DNA of 64,000 nt from Hydractinia symbiolongicarpus (Eukaryota; Cnidaria; Hydrozoa; Anthoathecata; Hydractiniidae). The position numbers and the translations under genes are program-made. The notes beneath the pieces were generated by a model. The model saw only the letters and a list, made by a program, of their open reading frames with translations. It made no database searches and was not told the DNA's origin. Location of the stretch: the NCBI RefSeq assembly GCF_029227915.1, contig NC_079876.1:29115828-29179827 (forward strand), written 5' to 3'. Within the stretch, counting starts at the first letter, position 1. Each line of letters starts with the position of its first letter. Below, piece by piece: positions 34,536 to 47,603 of this stretch.

Positions 34536-36328
34536 AAATCAATCAACATCATGATTTCTGCAGGGAATTGCAAGTAATCATTGCGCAATAATGTAAAATC
34601 TCCTTTTTGACTTGTCTCGACTTATGCAACTTCACTTAGTAGATTTAAATGTTACCCTGAATATTATACTTCTCAGCTCCCTCTAGGCTTTATGAAGAGT
34701 AATTACTTTTGTAGGAATTACAGATAGTTTTACAGTAGCTACGTAAGCAGACTTAAATGTAATTACTAAACATAGCTCTTGTTGTTGCGCAGAAACTTCT
34801 TTTTAAATTGTAACATTTTTGTAATAAATGAGTAGTAATTATTGAATGTAACTTTAGTTGCAGAAATTTATGTTTAAATTTATAAAAGTTTTGCAATAAG
34901 TAAGCAGGGTTAATGTTCTGTAAGTGATTCTTGTCCATTAACTATTCAATGCAACTAGCTACTTGATTATGCAAAATATTTTTTTGCGTAACTAATAGTG
35001 CAAAAATTCTGCGAATCGCATGCACGCTTAAAATGCAATTATCAAGCATGATCAAACACATGCAATTTAGCACTATAAACGGTTTTTGAAATTCTAACTG
35101 TTTTGCAATAAAATTTATTTTATTTTTATGATGCAGACATAATCCCTACTTAACTGCAATTTTCAACATTTCTCATGGCACGTTTTTGCAATTTACATCT
35201 ATCTATCAAATGAGGTACGCAAATAAAAGCTTCTTAAAGAACAAATTAACAGCAGTTAGCGCTCTTTTCTGTCTCGAGCGGCAAGATAACAAAAATAAGT
35301 TACAGCTAGTCTTAATTACTAAAGTCTCTTCTGATTAACGAAGTAATAATTTTTGTGCTTATACCAGATTATTAACCACCTAATTATAATTTGTACTTGG
35401 GACAAATGCAGCAAGATATTTTTCGTTATCGTGTTTAAAAACATTTTAAAAGAAAACTATAGAAATTAAAACACTCAAAAATAGCTCGAAAGTGTGTGAA
35501 TGAATAGTGAATGGAGATAGTCGTTCTTAAAAATAACAACCCAACATTCTTTTAGCCTACATTGTTCTTTCTTTGAAGCCAATTTCTTGTCACCTTCTCT
35601 ACCTCAACGCTGGTGTACTTGAGCACTGTCAAATGAACAATTTAATTCTCTTTTATGTGGCAGTAACTACAAATTATGGTTATTAGACGGAATATCGTTA
35701 TTTCGCCCTCGCTGCGACGTCATTTCGGGGTCTAGCTCCTCGTTTTCTAAACTTTATGAAAAACATCACTATATATTCTTTTTGAGAGCTCATCAATTGA
35801 TTTTCCTCCAAAGTATAAAGCTAGTTTGTTGTGGCTAACATTAATCGCAACTTTTTTTTCTATGAATTTTATGTTATAAAAAATACTCCGCAAAATCGTT
35901 TGTACAGTTAGTGCATAAAAACAGTTGTAAATCATTTTAAGTTGTAATTAAAAAAGACGAGAATAAAACTGAATGTTGGACAAGGAAGTAGTTTTAAATT
36001 TTAAAATAGCTTAATATCTTTAATTATTTTTTGCACAATTATTGGCCGACTTTAAAGCTCCCATTCCTTGAATTAAACGCTCTCCGCGTAAAAAACAACT
36101 CGTCTAATTTAATAATACCGAGATGCGATGCATTTGTCTCCAAATAAAAAATACAAATCATAAAATTCATAGAAATCTATAAATTTCATAGGACCAACTG
36201 AGTTTCGACGTAAAAGTTGTTTATATCATACAAACATCGTCCTCAGATTCATTCCGATTTCTTTTTTGAAAATAAGTGTTTTCTGTTTTTAATTTTTTAA
36301 GTTTAAGTATAATTTTAAGTGTAATTTT
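34536..36328. other. Gene-poor stretch
   Basis: AT-rich sequence with short frames on both strands that lack coding character. No repeat recognised. Confidence 0.4.
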
Positions 36329-36544
36329 ATGCACTCAGAACACTATCGAAACAAGTTAGCAATTATCGTCCTTTTTAAAAATATTAACAAGTATAAAAAA
36401 TCTATTGTTGTTACCGTTTGTGAATTTGGTGAAACTCTCCAAACTGTCTACACAAAAAACTTGCCTCGATCACTAGGACTATCCTTGATTAACAACGAAA
36501 AATCTGGCTTTTCCTTAGAATTTATATCACATGGAAAATTTTAG
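36329..36544 (+). CDS. Small open frame of 71 codons, uncertain
   Basis: ATG to TAG, beginning MHSEHYRNKLAIIVLFKN and ending GFSLEFISHGKF. Its base composition is more balanced than the T-rich flanks and it includes a hydrophobic patch (IIVLF, SIVVTV). No domain or splice partner was found, so it may be chance. Confidence 0.22.
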   Translation: MHSEHYRNKLAIIVLFKNINKYKKSIVVTVCEFGETLQTVYTKNLPRSLGLSLINNEKSGFSLEFISHGKF

Positions 36545-39060
36545 TGCCTGTTATCGAAAATATTATTTTTTCTTGTAATTGTTGTGCTACAAAAAAATAC
36601 GTATTCATTTTTGTTCAAATGACATGGTAGGCATGAAACTGATAGAATTTAATATCTTTCCACTGTACAGAAGTTTAATATTAACCCCTTTGCACGGCGT
36701 TCTGTGTCCGGAATTGAACTTCCGCCTCTCAAACTCTGACGTTCAAACACGGTTTTTTTGTAAAATTTATGACCTTCCATTAACTCGCATTAAAGTCATT
36801 AAATTAATAATACGATCGAAACTAAATTAAATATCAAATTAATAAAGCCTTTTTATTTTGTGCATTTTTTTTAATTAATCATCGCGGTTGCCATGAGAAC
36901 AAGCATATTAGTGGTTATGACAACTTAATTGTTGTGGTTTGTACACAAACACACCCAGATTAAGAATTCTCATTTCATCAGAGCAGGAATGCAAAAACAA
37001 CCTCGGTAAAAATGCTATTTCTTAAAATTCTTCCACTCAGTATGGAAACATATAGAGTCCTTGCAATTTAGAGTCGCTTTCTAAATACGAGGAGATGTTT
37101 AATAATTATAATTATAAAAAATATATCCCCAAGCTGAAACGTTCGCTGAAACGGATATCAGGGAATTTATTAAAATAATTGATTTTTAATAGTGTCACCA
37201 TGGTAACTGTACAACTATTGTTAAATTTCTAAAACGTGTTAAATTGAAGTTTTAAAATAAAAACAAAGAAAATGTTGTTATGCAAATCCTCACAAAGTGT
37301 ATAGGAAAAAACAATATGGGAGATCGGGAATGTTTAATGTAAACACTAATTGCGGCGGAAAGCATTGGCTCAGACAAATGTTGTTGTACCCATGCCCCAC
37401 CCTCAAAACCTAATTACAGGCCTTTAACAGCTTGTTACCAAAATCAAGTTGATAATATCCCATATAACAAAATTGTTCTTTTTAAAGGGTTGCAGTGCAG
37501 GTGTTGACATCTCTGTACTACTGCTTAACAGTGCAATTCCAAGCTTCATAACAATAATATTATAAGGATCCAAACCTGGATATTGGTTAAACTAGGAATA
37601 TGTTATCTTGGTGTTATCAACCAAATAAAGACTGCTGGGTTAATAATACATGGGAATGCAATTTATTAAACAAAATGTTTTTTTTAAACAAAACATTTCT
37701 TGCAAGAATTTTCGCGATTTTTTTAAAGGACATCATGATTTGTAGCTTGGATGAAAAAACGAAACAAAAAAAATTGTTGTGAGAATGTTTTGCAATTTTA
37801 AGTGGGATAAATTATGTTGAGAGAAAAAATAAGGCAAAACATTCCATGTTAATGAGTTGCAATGAAAATCTATCTGTTTTTAAAGAAATTTAGTTTAATA
37901 TTAGTTAAAGTTATGAGTAAACAGTGTTTTTATAAATAAATAAACATAAATATTGGAATAAAAATTTCACTATTCTGTTTTCTGTACCTGTCAGTTAAAA
38001 TAAATATCTTTAAAAAAACTTTTTTCCTTACAGTAGCTTCTTTAAAATATTAAAAAGTAGTGTTCAAAAAATATGTTTCTGTATAGTCACGACACATTCT
38101 CTCGTAGTAAATCCTTTTGAATACGACCCAAAGTTGTTTTAGGGGCTTATACACATCCACTATTTAAAAGTTGTATATTTGTTTCTTTAAAAATCTTAAA
38201 ACTTAAATCTTATAAAATATAGCAAAACACCTTGACAGACATAAATAACAAAATAAATCTTGAAAAAATTTATATTATTAAAGAAATGACAGATACTCTT
38301 AAATTGGATAAAGGATGCAATATTTCCAGTCTAAGAAATTTTTTTTAAAAAGTAATAAAAAGTAGCTGCACATAAAATCATTATTTTTAGTATCAAACAA
38401 ACGTCATGCATCTTCTTCATTTAAAACACAAGATCTTTATTAAACATGGAGGTATATGAACAGATGCTAATAAATTACATTTCAACCTTTGCAACATTGC
38501 AAAATTTTCTTTTCGAATTTTTTAAGTGTACCTGAGGATGCTAAATTTTGCCCTTTTTTAAGTTTGTATTCGAATTCATATATTTTAAGTTCAGGTAAGC
38601 TTTGTAAACAACGTTATGAACTAAGTTACAATGTCTTTGAGGCTTAGATTATATGTTTAATTTTATATTTCAGTAACTATACCAAGTCTGGCCTTGTGAT
38701 GATGGATTATATGTCAAGGGGGGTCTGCATTTGTAGTAAATTAGATGCAACTCAAATTATTCTGGCTTGCAAATAGTTTTTTCATCAACGAGAAGACAAC
38801 TGTCCAGAAAATTTGCTTTTTACACAATCAATTAATCTGATTTTTTCTTCAAGATTTAGTAATCATTATTTCGAATTTGTAAAGCTTTGATGACGCTTTT
38901 TCATATCCAAATGCCTGATCTGCCTGCCTTCTTATGCTGTCTCCTAAGTTTTTTTGGAATTAGTAACATCCTTGTGTTCAAGAATATGTTTCGTGTTCAA
39001 GAATACGTTTTGTGAAATTTGGTTTATTTTATCATTATTTCTCTTATTTTGCTCTTCTGC
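36545..39060. other. Gene-poor stretch
   Basis: A B-box-like AGTTCAATTCC lies on the minus strand (complement of 36710-36720) in a locally GC-richer patch, possibly an old SINE. Otherwise it is AT-rich with no gene recognised. Confidence 0.35.
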
Positions 39061-39066
39061 CTATTA

Positions 39067-39192
39067 ACTGAAACTCACCATGTTCTGACAATGTTGTATA
39101 ATTCTTGGACTGAAGCTCACCATGTTCTGACAATCTTGTATAATTCTGGGACTGAAACTCACCATGTTCTGACAATGTTGTATAATTCTGAG
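39067..39192 (+). repeat. Three 42-bp tandem units, open on both strands
   Basis: The unit begins ACTGAAACTCACCATGTTCT and continues GACAATGTTGTATAATTCTGG, starting at 39067, 39109 and 39151. The period of 42 is divisible by three, so the plus frame encodes a 14-residue repeat (TETHHVLTMLYNSG). The minus strand is also open. A short minisatellite is the simplest reading. Confidence 0.85.
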
Positions 39193-39279
39193 CCTCGACG
39201 TTCTTATAAACTGGATGATAATAAAACAACAAAACACAACAGCACAAACAAAAATGATGTATCGGAATTTAAAGAATAA

Positions 39280-40620
39280 AACTTTCAAAGTTTGCATGAG
39301 TTTTTTCATATTTTTTTCGCCCTGTGTTAGTGTTATTTTAATGAATTTTTTTGTATACAATTAAAAGATTTATATAAAAAAATGTCAACAAATTTTTAAC
39401 TACAAAACTTAAAAACATTATTTTATGTTTAAATTGAAATGACGCCAAAAAGTTATGAAAACCAGCATTCCCTTACAGTTTACTATAACAGCACCTCAGC
39501 CACATGACACATTCGTTAACATATTTTGACAAACCCTTAAGAAAAAAATTTGATGTCTGACTGATGCACCCAGTTTTTATTTAGAAGCCCTTTTATTTAC
39601 TTTAAGCAGTTAAATGTTAATTATATGTTTTTCATAAGAAAGCTACACCCCAGATGATGCTATTACTCCACACAGTTTTACACAAAGTTAAAAGTGTTAA
39701 ACATCCTTGCAAATACAGTGTCTTTCTTATTGAGCAACCACTTAAACTTTTTTGTATTTATTTTTATCAATATGTTTAGATGCCAAGACACAAGCCTAAA
39801 GTGTTTTTAACTTATTATAAAGATTTGACCAAGAAAGCATTGTATCGTAAAACCTTTCTTACAAAGAAAATTAGAGAAAAAACATGATTCTATACACATG
39901 CAACAACGGCCATTTGATAATCGGTGAAGCTATTAAACAAAATATGTTTTAGTTTATATTTTTTATAAAATCCCTATATAGATCTTGTTTGGTACTGCAT
40001 TTTTTTCAACACTCTTAGGAAAGGCTTCTTCTTCGAAAACATGTGCACAGACATAGGACAGCCGAAAACCACCGTGTATGTTTTCATTTAAGTAGTCTAC
40101 AAGAGGTTGTGTATTTTAAGCACACACTTTGAGCGCCTAACAAGACAGAGGTGTGGTTAAATAAATAAATAAATAAAAAGACGCGGTAAGGACGGCTTAA
40201 AACAGTTATTTTAATCTTGGGAGTTTCTTAAGAAAACAAAAAATTGTTCACATTTCCTGTTTAGTTTAGGTAATCTGTTATGCAACCTAACATGCATTGC
40301 ACATACCCCATCTCACGAATCTTCTAACGACATATACAAATTTACATAAAATATACTTCTGCAAGCCAATCTAGTCCTTTTGTTAAGACTTATTTTTGTG
40401 CAAAAGCTGTTTTATGACAATATTACAAAATCGTTTGTGTGCGGAGAACTGTTTCGCACAAGCAGTGTTTTTGTTTGCAAAGAAGATATTTATATGCGAA
40501 TGTAAACAATGTTGATATTGACGTCACATCAAAAAAGCGTTTGGCTAATGTTGTCTTGCAAATATTTCATTTGACAGAAAATTGAATATGTTAAAAAAAA
40601 ACCTGCAAAAATTGTGTCCT
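39280..40620. other. Gene-poor stretch
   Basis: AT-rich, with a short AAAT microsatellite at 40160-40177. A CRE-like TGACGTCA occurs near 40519 without an adjacent gene. Confidence 0.4.
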
Positions 40621-40621
40621 A

Positions 40622-40761
40622 CTAGTCGTTAACCCGTGGAAAAATCCACGGGTTTGCCCGTCCTTTTTATACCGCATTGCGTGCGTCTCGCTACTTGCGC
40701 AGCTAAGCTATCATTTTGCGTGACAGATAGAAAGACGTATACGGGTATTATAATATAGATG
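40622..40761 (+). repeat. Solitary copy of the hairpin unit found in the long repeats
   Basis: It begins at CTAGTCGTTAACCCGTGG with the perfect hairpin CCCGTGGAAAAATCCACGGG. GCCCGTCCTTT follows, then a diverged middle, then CAGATAGAAAGACGTATACG and TATTATAATATAGAT. Standing alone more than 28 kb from the arrays, it shows the unit is dispersed in the genome. Confidence 0.8.
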
Positions 40762-43700
40762 GTCATTATCCCTTCTTACGGGAATTGCGAAAGAATCGGG
40801 AATTTTGCATATTAGCGGGTTATCCATAATCGAAGTAACCCTAAAACTAACCCTTACACATAATACCTGGGGAATATGCATAAGTTACAATTAAGCACGT
40901 TTCCTTGTGTTTATGAACAAAATTTAGACATAAGAACAAATAATTGACTAATTCTATCGTACACCGTGATTTTTTTAAAGGCGGACTCTTAAAACAGGAA
41001 ATGTGTGTCTAGTTATCTAACCAAACAGTTTTTTCTGTATTTTTATGTCCTTCCTTACAATAAATTCTTATCTAATTTAAATAGATTTTCACGAGGTCAT
41101 GTCCAAGAAAAATATTGTTTCCGACATTTCACGGTTTTAGTTATTGGGAAAAGAAACTATTAGACAGTCATTACCGCTCTTCACCCTCGAGGCTTTCCAC
41201 ATGTAATATCATCACTTCCTACACAAGCAATAAAAAAAGTAAAATTTCACAGTTAGAATTTTTACGTTTTTTTAAAAAAAATACAAGTCTTTAGTTTAAG
41301 AGTGATATCATTTATGTAAGTTTTAGAGCAAGTTCACTTGCAATAATGCACACCATTCAGATATAATCAGGCTCTTCAAAAAAAATGATTGCTCCCTATT
41401 GTCAATCAAAAGAACAATTCAAAGTAGAGTATGGTGATGTCACATGAAGTAATTATTCATTAGCACTTATGTGAGCAACACATGGAAATACTCGTAACAG
41501 GCTCCTTGCACTTTCATCATATCTTGCCCAATTTCTTCTTCTAATTGCTCCTCATTTATGATCTTCTCTGCTATATTTTAAGACTTGTTTTTTTATCACC
41601 GTGATAACACCGATGCTTCATGTTCGACGGTATGTAACTGTTTTATTTCCCTCACTTAAGGTGTTTTTTTTTGTAACCTAGATCTATATATTTATATATT
41701 TTATTATTATTTATTAATTTATTATTTTTATCGCCTGTCTCTTGCTTTTGATTATATCTTCTAATTTCTGCACATATTTCTGGCAATTTAATCATAAGCT
41801 CGATTTGAAATATTATTGCCCTCCACTTCATGAATAGGTCGTTGTCATAGTTTTATCTTATTGATTTTGTACACTGATCTGCAGACGCGACTTTCTGAAG
41901 AGGTAAAAAAATTTGTGAGCTGCTTTGTATGCTCTATTTAGCAAATTATATGCATAAACATCTCGCTTAATCGCAGCGATAGTTGACCTTTGAGTTAATA
42001 AGCAGAATTAACACGTCAACTTATCACTTTTAAACAACATCGCCATTTATACATGAACAATCTTTCCGCTGAAGCTACAGCTACCATTTTGAGTTTCTCC
42101 ACAAGTTAAAGTTTAGTTAATTTATTTAAAACAATAGAATTGCAGCTTAAATAAGTCTTGTTTATTCTTTATGCAACTAAGTAATGATATTTGGATTTGT
42201 GCAACAATAATTCCTGGTTAAAATTGAAGTCAGTTAAATGCATCGCCAGGGTTGCTACCGTGGATCACTTTAAACTTAATAAAACTGTATACCTGCTAAA
42301 AAAAATATTTTACACTAGTTTCAACCAAGAATTACGGAGTTACTCCATAATATAAAAAGCCTTGTAACTTTTAACAGTTGATTATTAGTGGAATGTGGCC
42401 ATTTTTAGTGACGATTCATCAACATTGTTGATTTTAAAACAGGTATCTTTATGAATGTCAGACTTCTATGTAAATACGGCCTTAAAAAAAAACTACAATC
42501 TGTTGTGTTGCTGATGAAAAATTAGAGCTTTGCACATTTAACATATTTCCCAGATATAGTTTTAGTTTGCAGACTCTGAATAAAAGATTTATTTTTTGAA
42601 TTAGTATGTTTTGTACACAAAAGTTTAAGGCACCTTAGGGTCTTACATCTGGTGATTTGCATTATCAAAGTTGTTGCATTTTCTTAACCCTAACTTGCCA
42701 AGACTTGCCCCATCCTAAATGATTGGAAGGATACGACTATTTTTTTTGAAAATCCAACATTTAGAATTTACTTGTTATTTTTAACTTATTTTAAACATAT
42801 TTAATAACAATAGTACAAAGTTCAAAATAGGAATTTTAATTATTAGAATTCGGACAGGGGTCTTTCTGAAAATAGTAAGTAATAATAATAAAAAAAATGT
42901 AAAGAAAGAGAAATTGAAAAATATAATTGATTGCTCCAAATGTTATAATTTCTTCTCCAATCTTATCAAACAAAAACCCTACACAAATTTTTGCAGCCAT
43001 TTTCTTGGAGAGATATATAAATTTTCATAGAACTTTCTCTTTTCTCAAGTCTAGAATACTCTCTTATATGCTGTGATCTGCATTTTGTACGCATCTCATT
43101 TATTCTCTATTTATTATTTTAACTTATTTAACTTATTATTTTTTGCTTTTCTATTTATTTACACTCCTTCTGTTATAAGAACCAGTAAATTTGGTTTTAA
43201 CCTGAGCTGTTCTTATTTTTTCACATGTTTTTAGCTTGAAGTGTTTTTAATCTTTCTTAGATTCTTATGTTCTTATATTTATATTATAGCATTACAAATA
43301 TTTGCATTGTAAAATCTAGATAGCTACAACTTTATCGCAACATTTTGATATTTTACGATAATGTCTGCCTCGAAAGATGTATTTACCCATGTTTTTATGT
43401 TTTTTTTCAGGAAAAAGGGAATTTCTTATTATTATTCAACCATTTCCAGTTTCATTGCTCTTATAAAATCATTCTAACCAGACAGTGTTTCTTTCAGCTT
43501 CTCGTTTTCTAGCTGTTTGTTATTTCTTTAACTTCCGAAATACGCCCATTGGTCCAAATTTCCCAGTGAACGTTTTTGCATTAAGTATAAATCAAACATT
43601 ATATGAATTTATAAACAAATAACAAATTATTTATTTATTTACATAAAATAATTCCAATAATTCGTTCTATTATGAACATGCATACAATGCCACGTGGCAA

Positions 43701-44928
43701 AAAAATTTCTAATGTTACGCTACCAAAAAACATGCACAAACAGCTTCATTGAAATCAAGTATTGCATAAAAAATAGTGCATCTACTTACACCTTATCTTG
43801 TTCTAGCTGAATCACCAATCTGATAAAAGAATAAACTAAGAATGTACAGATTACAATAGAGCAGCTGAAATATCAGTTTCAAGGAATAGCATTGAATCAT
43901 TATTTTGTGGTGATGTTTTGACGTCAAAAGTCCCTGATAGGTCGTGCCCCACCTTAAATTGCACTGTTATTGAAAACGAATTAAGACAATATTTCAATTT
44001 TTACTTGATTAGTTGGAGGACATGATGTCACAAAAAATCTAATTATCATCAGGACAGCATTAGAGCTTGTTTTATTAACATTCAAAAGTAGTGAAGTGGC
44101 GATTAACATAGAGGCAAGTGCATTCTAATAAAAATAATAATACATTTTGTAATAACTTGTTTATTCTTATTTAAACTTGCATACAATTCTCTACAACTTA
44201 ATATGCATCAACGAATATTTTCAAACATATATGCAGTTCTACATAAAGGCGATACACCATTTTTTATCAGAGTGTCATTAAGCAATACAGTTGCATTAAA
44301 TTGTTGCGGAGAATGACTCATTGGTTGCGGGTAAAGCATCAACGTTTTTCGCACACATCATAAGTTTATAAGTGGACCTCTTTAGAACATTATTATTCAT
44401 TTACTTACCTTTTTCTTTATTTATTTATTCATTTGTTTATTTATTTATTTACTCTTTTATTCTCTTTTTTATTCGTTTCTTTGTTTGTTTCTTTCAATTT
44501 TCTTTGCTTTTTAATTCCTGTGTAAAATCCCCCAATAAGCGTCCATGCTAACACCCAAAAAGAAGCATTTTGAAAAAAATTTCTTCTTTTCACTAAATGG
44601 ACGCCCGGATTGGGATTTCCCCTTACCTTTTAAAAGGGAACGTATCATGATTTTTTAATTCTTGTTGTGGCCTCCAGTGTAGTAATGTTTGTCACTTGTG
44701 TGTGTAAATACGCCCTTTAAAAACGCCCTTTCTGGACAAACTCCTACGTTAATACTTTAAAAGGGCAATTAACGCCCGTGTTTTGTCTTAGTAGAAAACA
44801 CGTTTACATTTTAACTTAATTGGAATATCAACATTGGAGGAGATTTTTTCAAGTAAGACAAAAGTCAATATTATGATCTTAGCTAACAAAAATAAACCTT
44901 ATGACTGATTACAGAACACGCCCTAATG
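40762..44928. other. Gene-poor stretch upstream of the 45.2 kb gene
   Basis: AT-rich, with TTTA-type low complexity at 44415-44455 and TATTATTTATT tracts near 41.69-41.73 kb. No gene recognised. Confidence 0.4.
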
Positions 44929-44941
44929 GTTGCTTAGCAAC
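44929..44941. promoter_or_regulatory. RFX-type X-box palindrome
   Basis: GTTGCTTAGCAAC is a perfect inverted repeat matching the RFX half-site arrangement (GTTGC...GCAAC). It lies about 280 bp upstream of the ATG at 45220. RFX binding is inferred from sequence only. Confidence 0.5.
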
Positions 44942-45039
44942 GCAATTGTTAAGATCATAAAAGATACACAGAAGTTTGATCAAATGTTTTTAAAAGTAAT
45001 CCGTTGTATTTATATGTCGTCTTTGATTACATTGGTGAT

Positions 45040-45047
45040 TGACGTCA
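45040..45047. promoter_or_regulatory. Perfect CRE palindrome
   Basis: TGACGTCA, the full cAMP-response element recognised by CREB/ATF bZIP factors, about 170 bp upstream of the ATG at 45220. A related TGTCA half-site follows a few bases on. Confidence 0.5.
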
Positions 45048-45219
45048 ATCGATGTCAATAATAAATGTTAGGTCAGTAATGTAGCCATTATTATTTATCT
45101 GCCTCGTTTTGAAAAAACTTTCAATTAAGCTATCAAAAATCCAGTGTTTATTGTTGAACGTGTTATAGCAATTGATAGTAAAATTGATGATGTGTTGTCG
45201 AGGTGTTCAGTGAACCGTT

Positions 45220-45801
45220 ATGACAGGTACATGCATCAAACAAATAAAATCAACGTCGGCTTTAACTACAGCAACGACCAAGGTTTACGCCGCCGCCGCC
45301 GCTGCTGTTGTCTCTCCACAAGAAGAACCCTCTCCCCTAAGACGTTACATGACCAAACAGGAAGCTGAAATACTAAGGCGAAACTCTACGTCTGATTTAG
45401 AAAGAGAATTTATGAATTACATTGAAATGCAACAACACGATGGACATGGCATACATAAATATGGACCTATGCACAGAAACGACGCCATCGATGAACATGG
45501 GACGAACGGCAGATTTGCATTACCCTCACCTACTGTGCAACGTTATCCAAATCACAGCTACATGGAACCAAGAAGCCCCATTATGTCTCATAACTATAGA
45601 ACACCAGTGACGCAAGGAAATATGACAATCATGACTAATATGCCTTTTATTAAAGAAGAGCCTGACACCTCCCCTGTTGCATGTGGAATGTCCAAAGGTA
45701 AGGTTATATGTCTCATTTTAGCTTTGTTATTGTTTTTATTACTGCTTCTGGTTACAGACACTTACTATTTCCATGACATTGTTATTGCTCGTTGTTTTTA
45801 A
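45220..45801 (+). CDS. First coding exon of a probable transcription regulator, with alternative C-terminus
   Basis: The ATG at 45220 has an in-frame TGA three codons upstream, so this is the start. Codon use is clearly coding to 45697. Features are six Ala at 24-29, a charged stretch LRRYMTKQEAEILRRNSTSD (40-59), a His/Met/Pro-rich middle, and IKEEPD at 144-149, a SUMOylation-type consensus common in transcription factors. No DNA-binding domain is present in this exon. At 45698 a strong donor (AAAG/GTAAGG) follows MSKG. Reading through instead, the frame stays open to TAA at 45801 and adds a hydrophobic run, ICLILALLLFLLLLLV (163-178). An acceptor at 45757 would remove exactly 60 nt in frame. 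A longer intron to exons I could not find is also possible. The family is not identified. Confidence 0.65.
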   Translation: MTGTCIKQIKSTSALTTATTKVYAAAAAAVVSPQEEPSPLRRYMTKQEAEILRRNSTSDLEREFMNYIEMQQHDGHGIHKYGPMHRNDAIDEHGTNGRFALPSPTVQRYPNHSYMEPRSPIMSHNYRTPVTQGNMTIMTNMPFIKEEPDTSPVACGMSKGKVICLILALLLFLLLLLVTDTYYFHDIVIARCF

Positions 45802-46755
45802 CGGTCGCATTTTTAACGTGTATGTTTTTAATCTCCGCCATTTTTGATGCCAAATATGTTGCGTAACATTGGATGCAAGCTTTTTTATACGCGACGTGTG
45901 TTTTTTTTATTTTGACGAAAACCATTATTCATTTTTACCACCACAATGAAGCTACCATTTCACAAAAGACGTTAATACAAATTACGTTAATTACATATAT
46001 ATATATGTAAGAAACTAATCGTAATGTGTGAAAAATGAACCTTATATCATTTTCATATTATATACGTTTTTAAATTTCTTAAAGATAAAACAACATAAGT
46101 CAGACATTGAGCTGTGCTTTTTATGAATACTTCAAACTGTACACAGCAATCCTTGGTAAGAACAAACACGATCCTCACACACCTTTTAAGAATATATCAC
46201 AATATTTCATCGTATCTCCTTGTGTTAAAATATCAAAAACCAAAAAAATATGGATTAAAAAACTTTACCATCACCTATGTTTTTAAAGAATGAGGGTTGT
46301 GTGGTACAATCTTTCGAACGGAAATTTAATTGATTAACATAGAAAACAACATACAGAACCATGTCGATTTAAAAAGACATTGATTAGGGACAAAACAAGT
46401 GTGTTGGTTATCGTTTTTCAAATTCAAAAGTTTTTTTTTTTTTTTTGCATCAAGCAATTTAAAAATGTTTTGAACAAGAACTCGTCCTGTCCTTTCTCTT
46501 AGTTAAATCGACAGTAATTAAAGGCGTTGATAATTAGACAATCAGAGAATGCCAGCAAGATGCTATCTTGTTCATTCAATTACACACTCAGTTGTTTATA
46601 GAATAGTATGTCGCAGATATTTGCAAGTAGAAAAATGTCTAGAATCACTAAATATGGTGATTCTAGTATTGTGTGCATCTTTTTGATAAGTTTATCCTAT
46701 TTGAGGCTGCATGAGAAGTCTAGAAGGCGTATTACCAACTTCCCAAATCGTATCC

Positions 46756-46776
46756 AGGTCACATAACCGGTGACCT
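46756..46776. promoter_or_regulatory. Inverted repeat of AGGTCAC half-sites
   Basis: AGGTCAC and GTGACCT face each other across 7 bp. AGGTCA is the classic nuclear-receptor half-site, but this spacing is not one of the standard ones, so binding is speculative. Confidence 0.25.
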
Positions 46777-47568
46777 ATTACTGCGGATTAATTCCCTCAC
46801 TGTTCTGGAATTAATGCTATAATGCTGCCTTATTTTAACCGTCTGTGCGCCAAAATGGTCGGTATCTCGGGTCGTTACGTTACGTTTTTGTTTGATTCAA
46901 ACATCCATTATAATTATGCAATATTCCCTACATAAACTTCTTTCAGTCATAAAATGGGAACAGACCACTTTCTGTACAACTTAATGTTTTAATATAGCGT
47001 TGAGAACATACACACTCTTTTCTGTAGGTAGAAAATATAAACAACACACAAAAGTCGAAAAATCCATTTACAAAGCTAAATATTCACTTAAAATAGGTGA
47101 ACATTTTTTAAAAAGAGAATATAGTTAACAAATAAATAATTCTAGTGCCTTTTGGATTCTTTGGTTCCAAAAAATTCGATCCGAATTTCAATAATGGTCA
47201 TATTACCCCATGTTGTCCTGCTTTTTTAGCTACAAACACGTGTACGAATATACAAAAATCTGCAAAGTCTTTCTAAAGTATTATAAAATTGGCAAGTTAT
47301 AGAACTTTGTTTTCAATAAAGGATCTACTTTTGATAAATTAAACGTTCTTTATCCATGCTGTTCTTAATTCAGCAATTAAAATTAGAAAGTAATTTCTCC
47401 ATGTTTTTAGTAAATCTGCGGTAACGAAGAAATAGTTTCGTAAATAGTTTTCTCATCATGTGCAGTGTTTTATGCAAAGAATTTTCTCATGTGTTTTTTT
47501 TTATCTAGTCTAGCTACTTTTTGTATTTGTGAAACTTTCAATTTCGTTGATGCAGTGCTTCAGTTTTC

Positions 47569-47603
47569 TATGTTAGCCTCGTGTTAAAAACGAGGCTAAC
47601 ATA
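47569..47603. repeat. Perfect 14-bp-arm hairpin
   Basis: TATGTTAGCCTCGT, a 7-nt spacer, and the exact reverse complement ACGAGGCTAACATA. There is no target duplication, and no T-run or gene end to suggest a terminator. Confidence 0.85.

Noticed and set aside
36690-36790. Minus-strand tRNA or SINE around AGTTCAATTCC
   Set aside because: A B-box and a short T-arm can be drawn, but no convincing A-box or cloverleaf. Left as a remark only.
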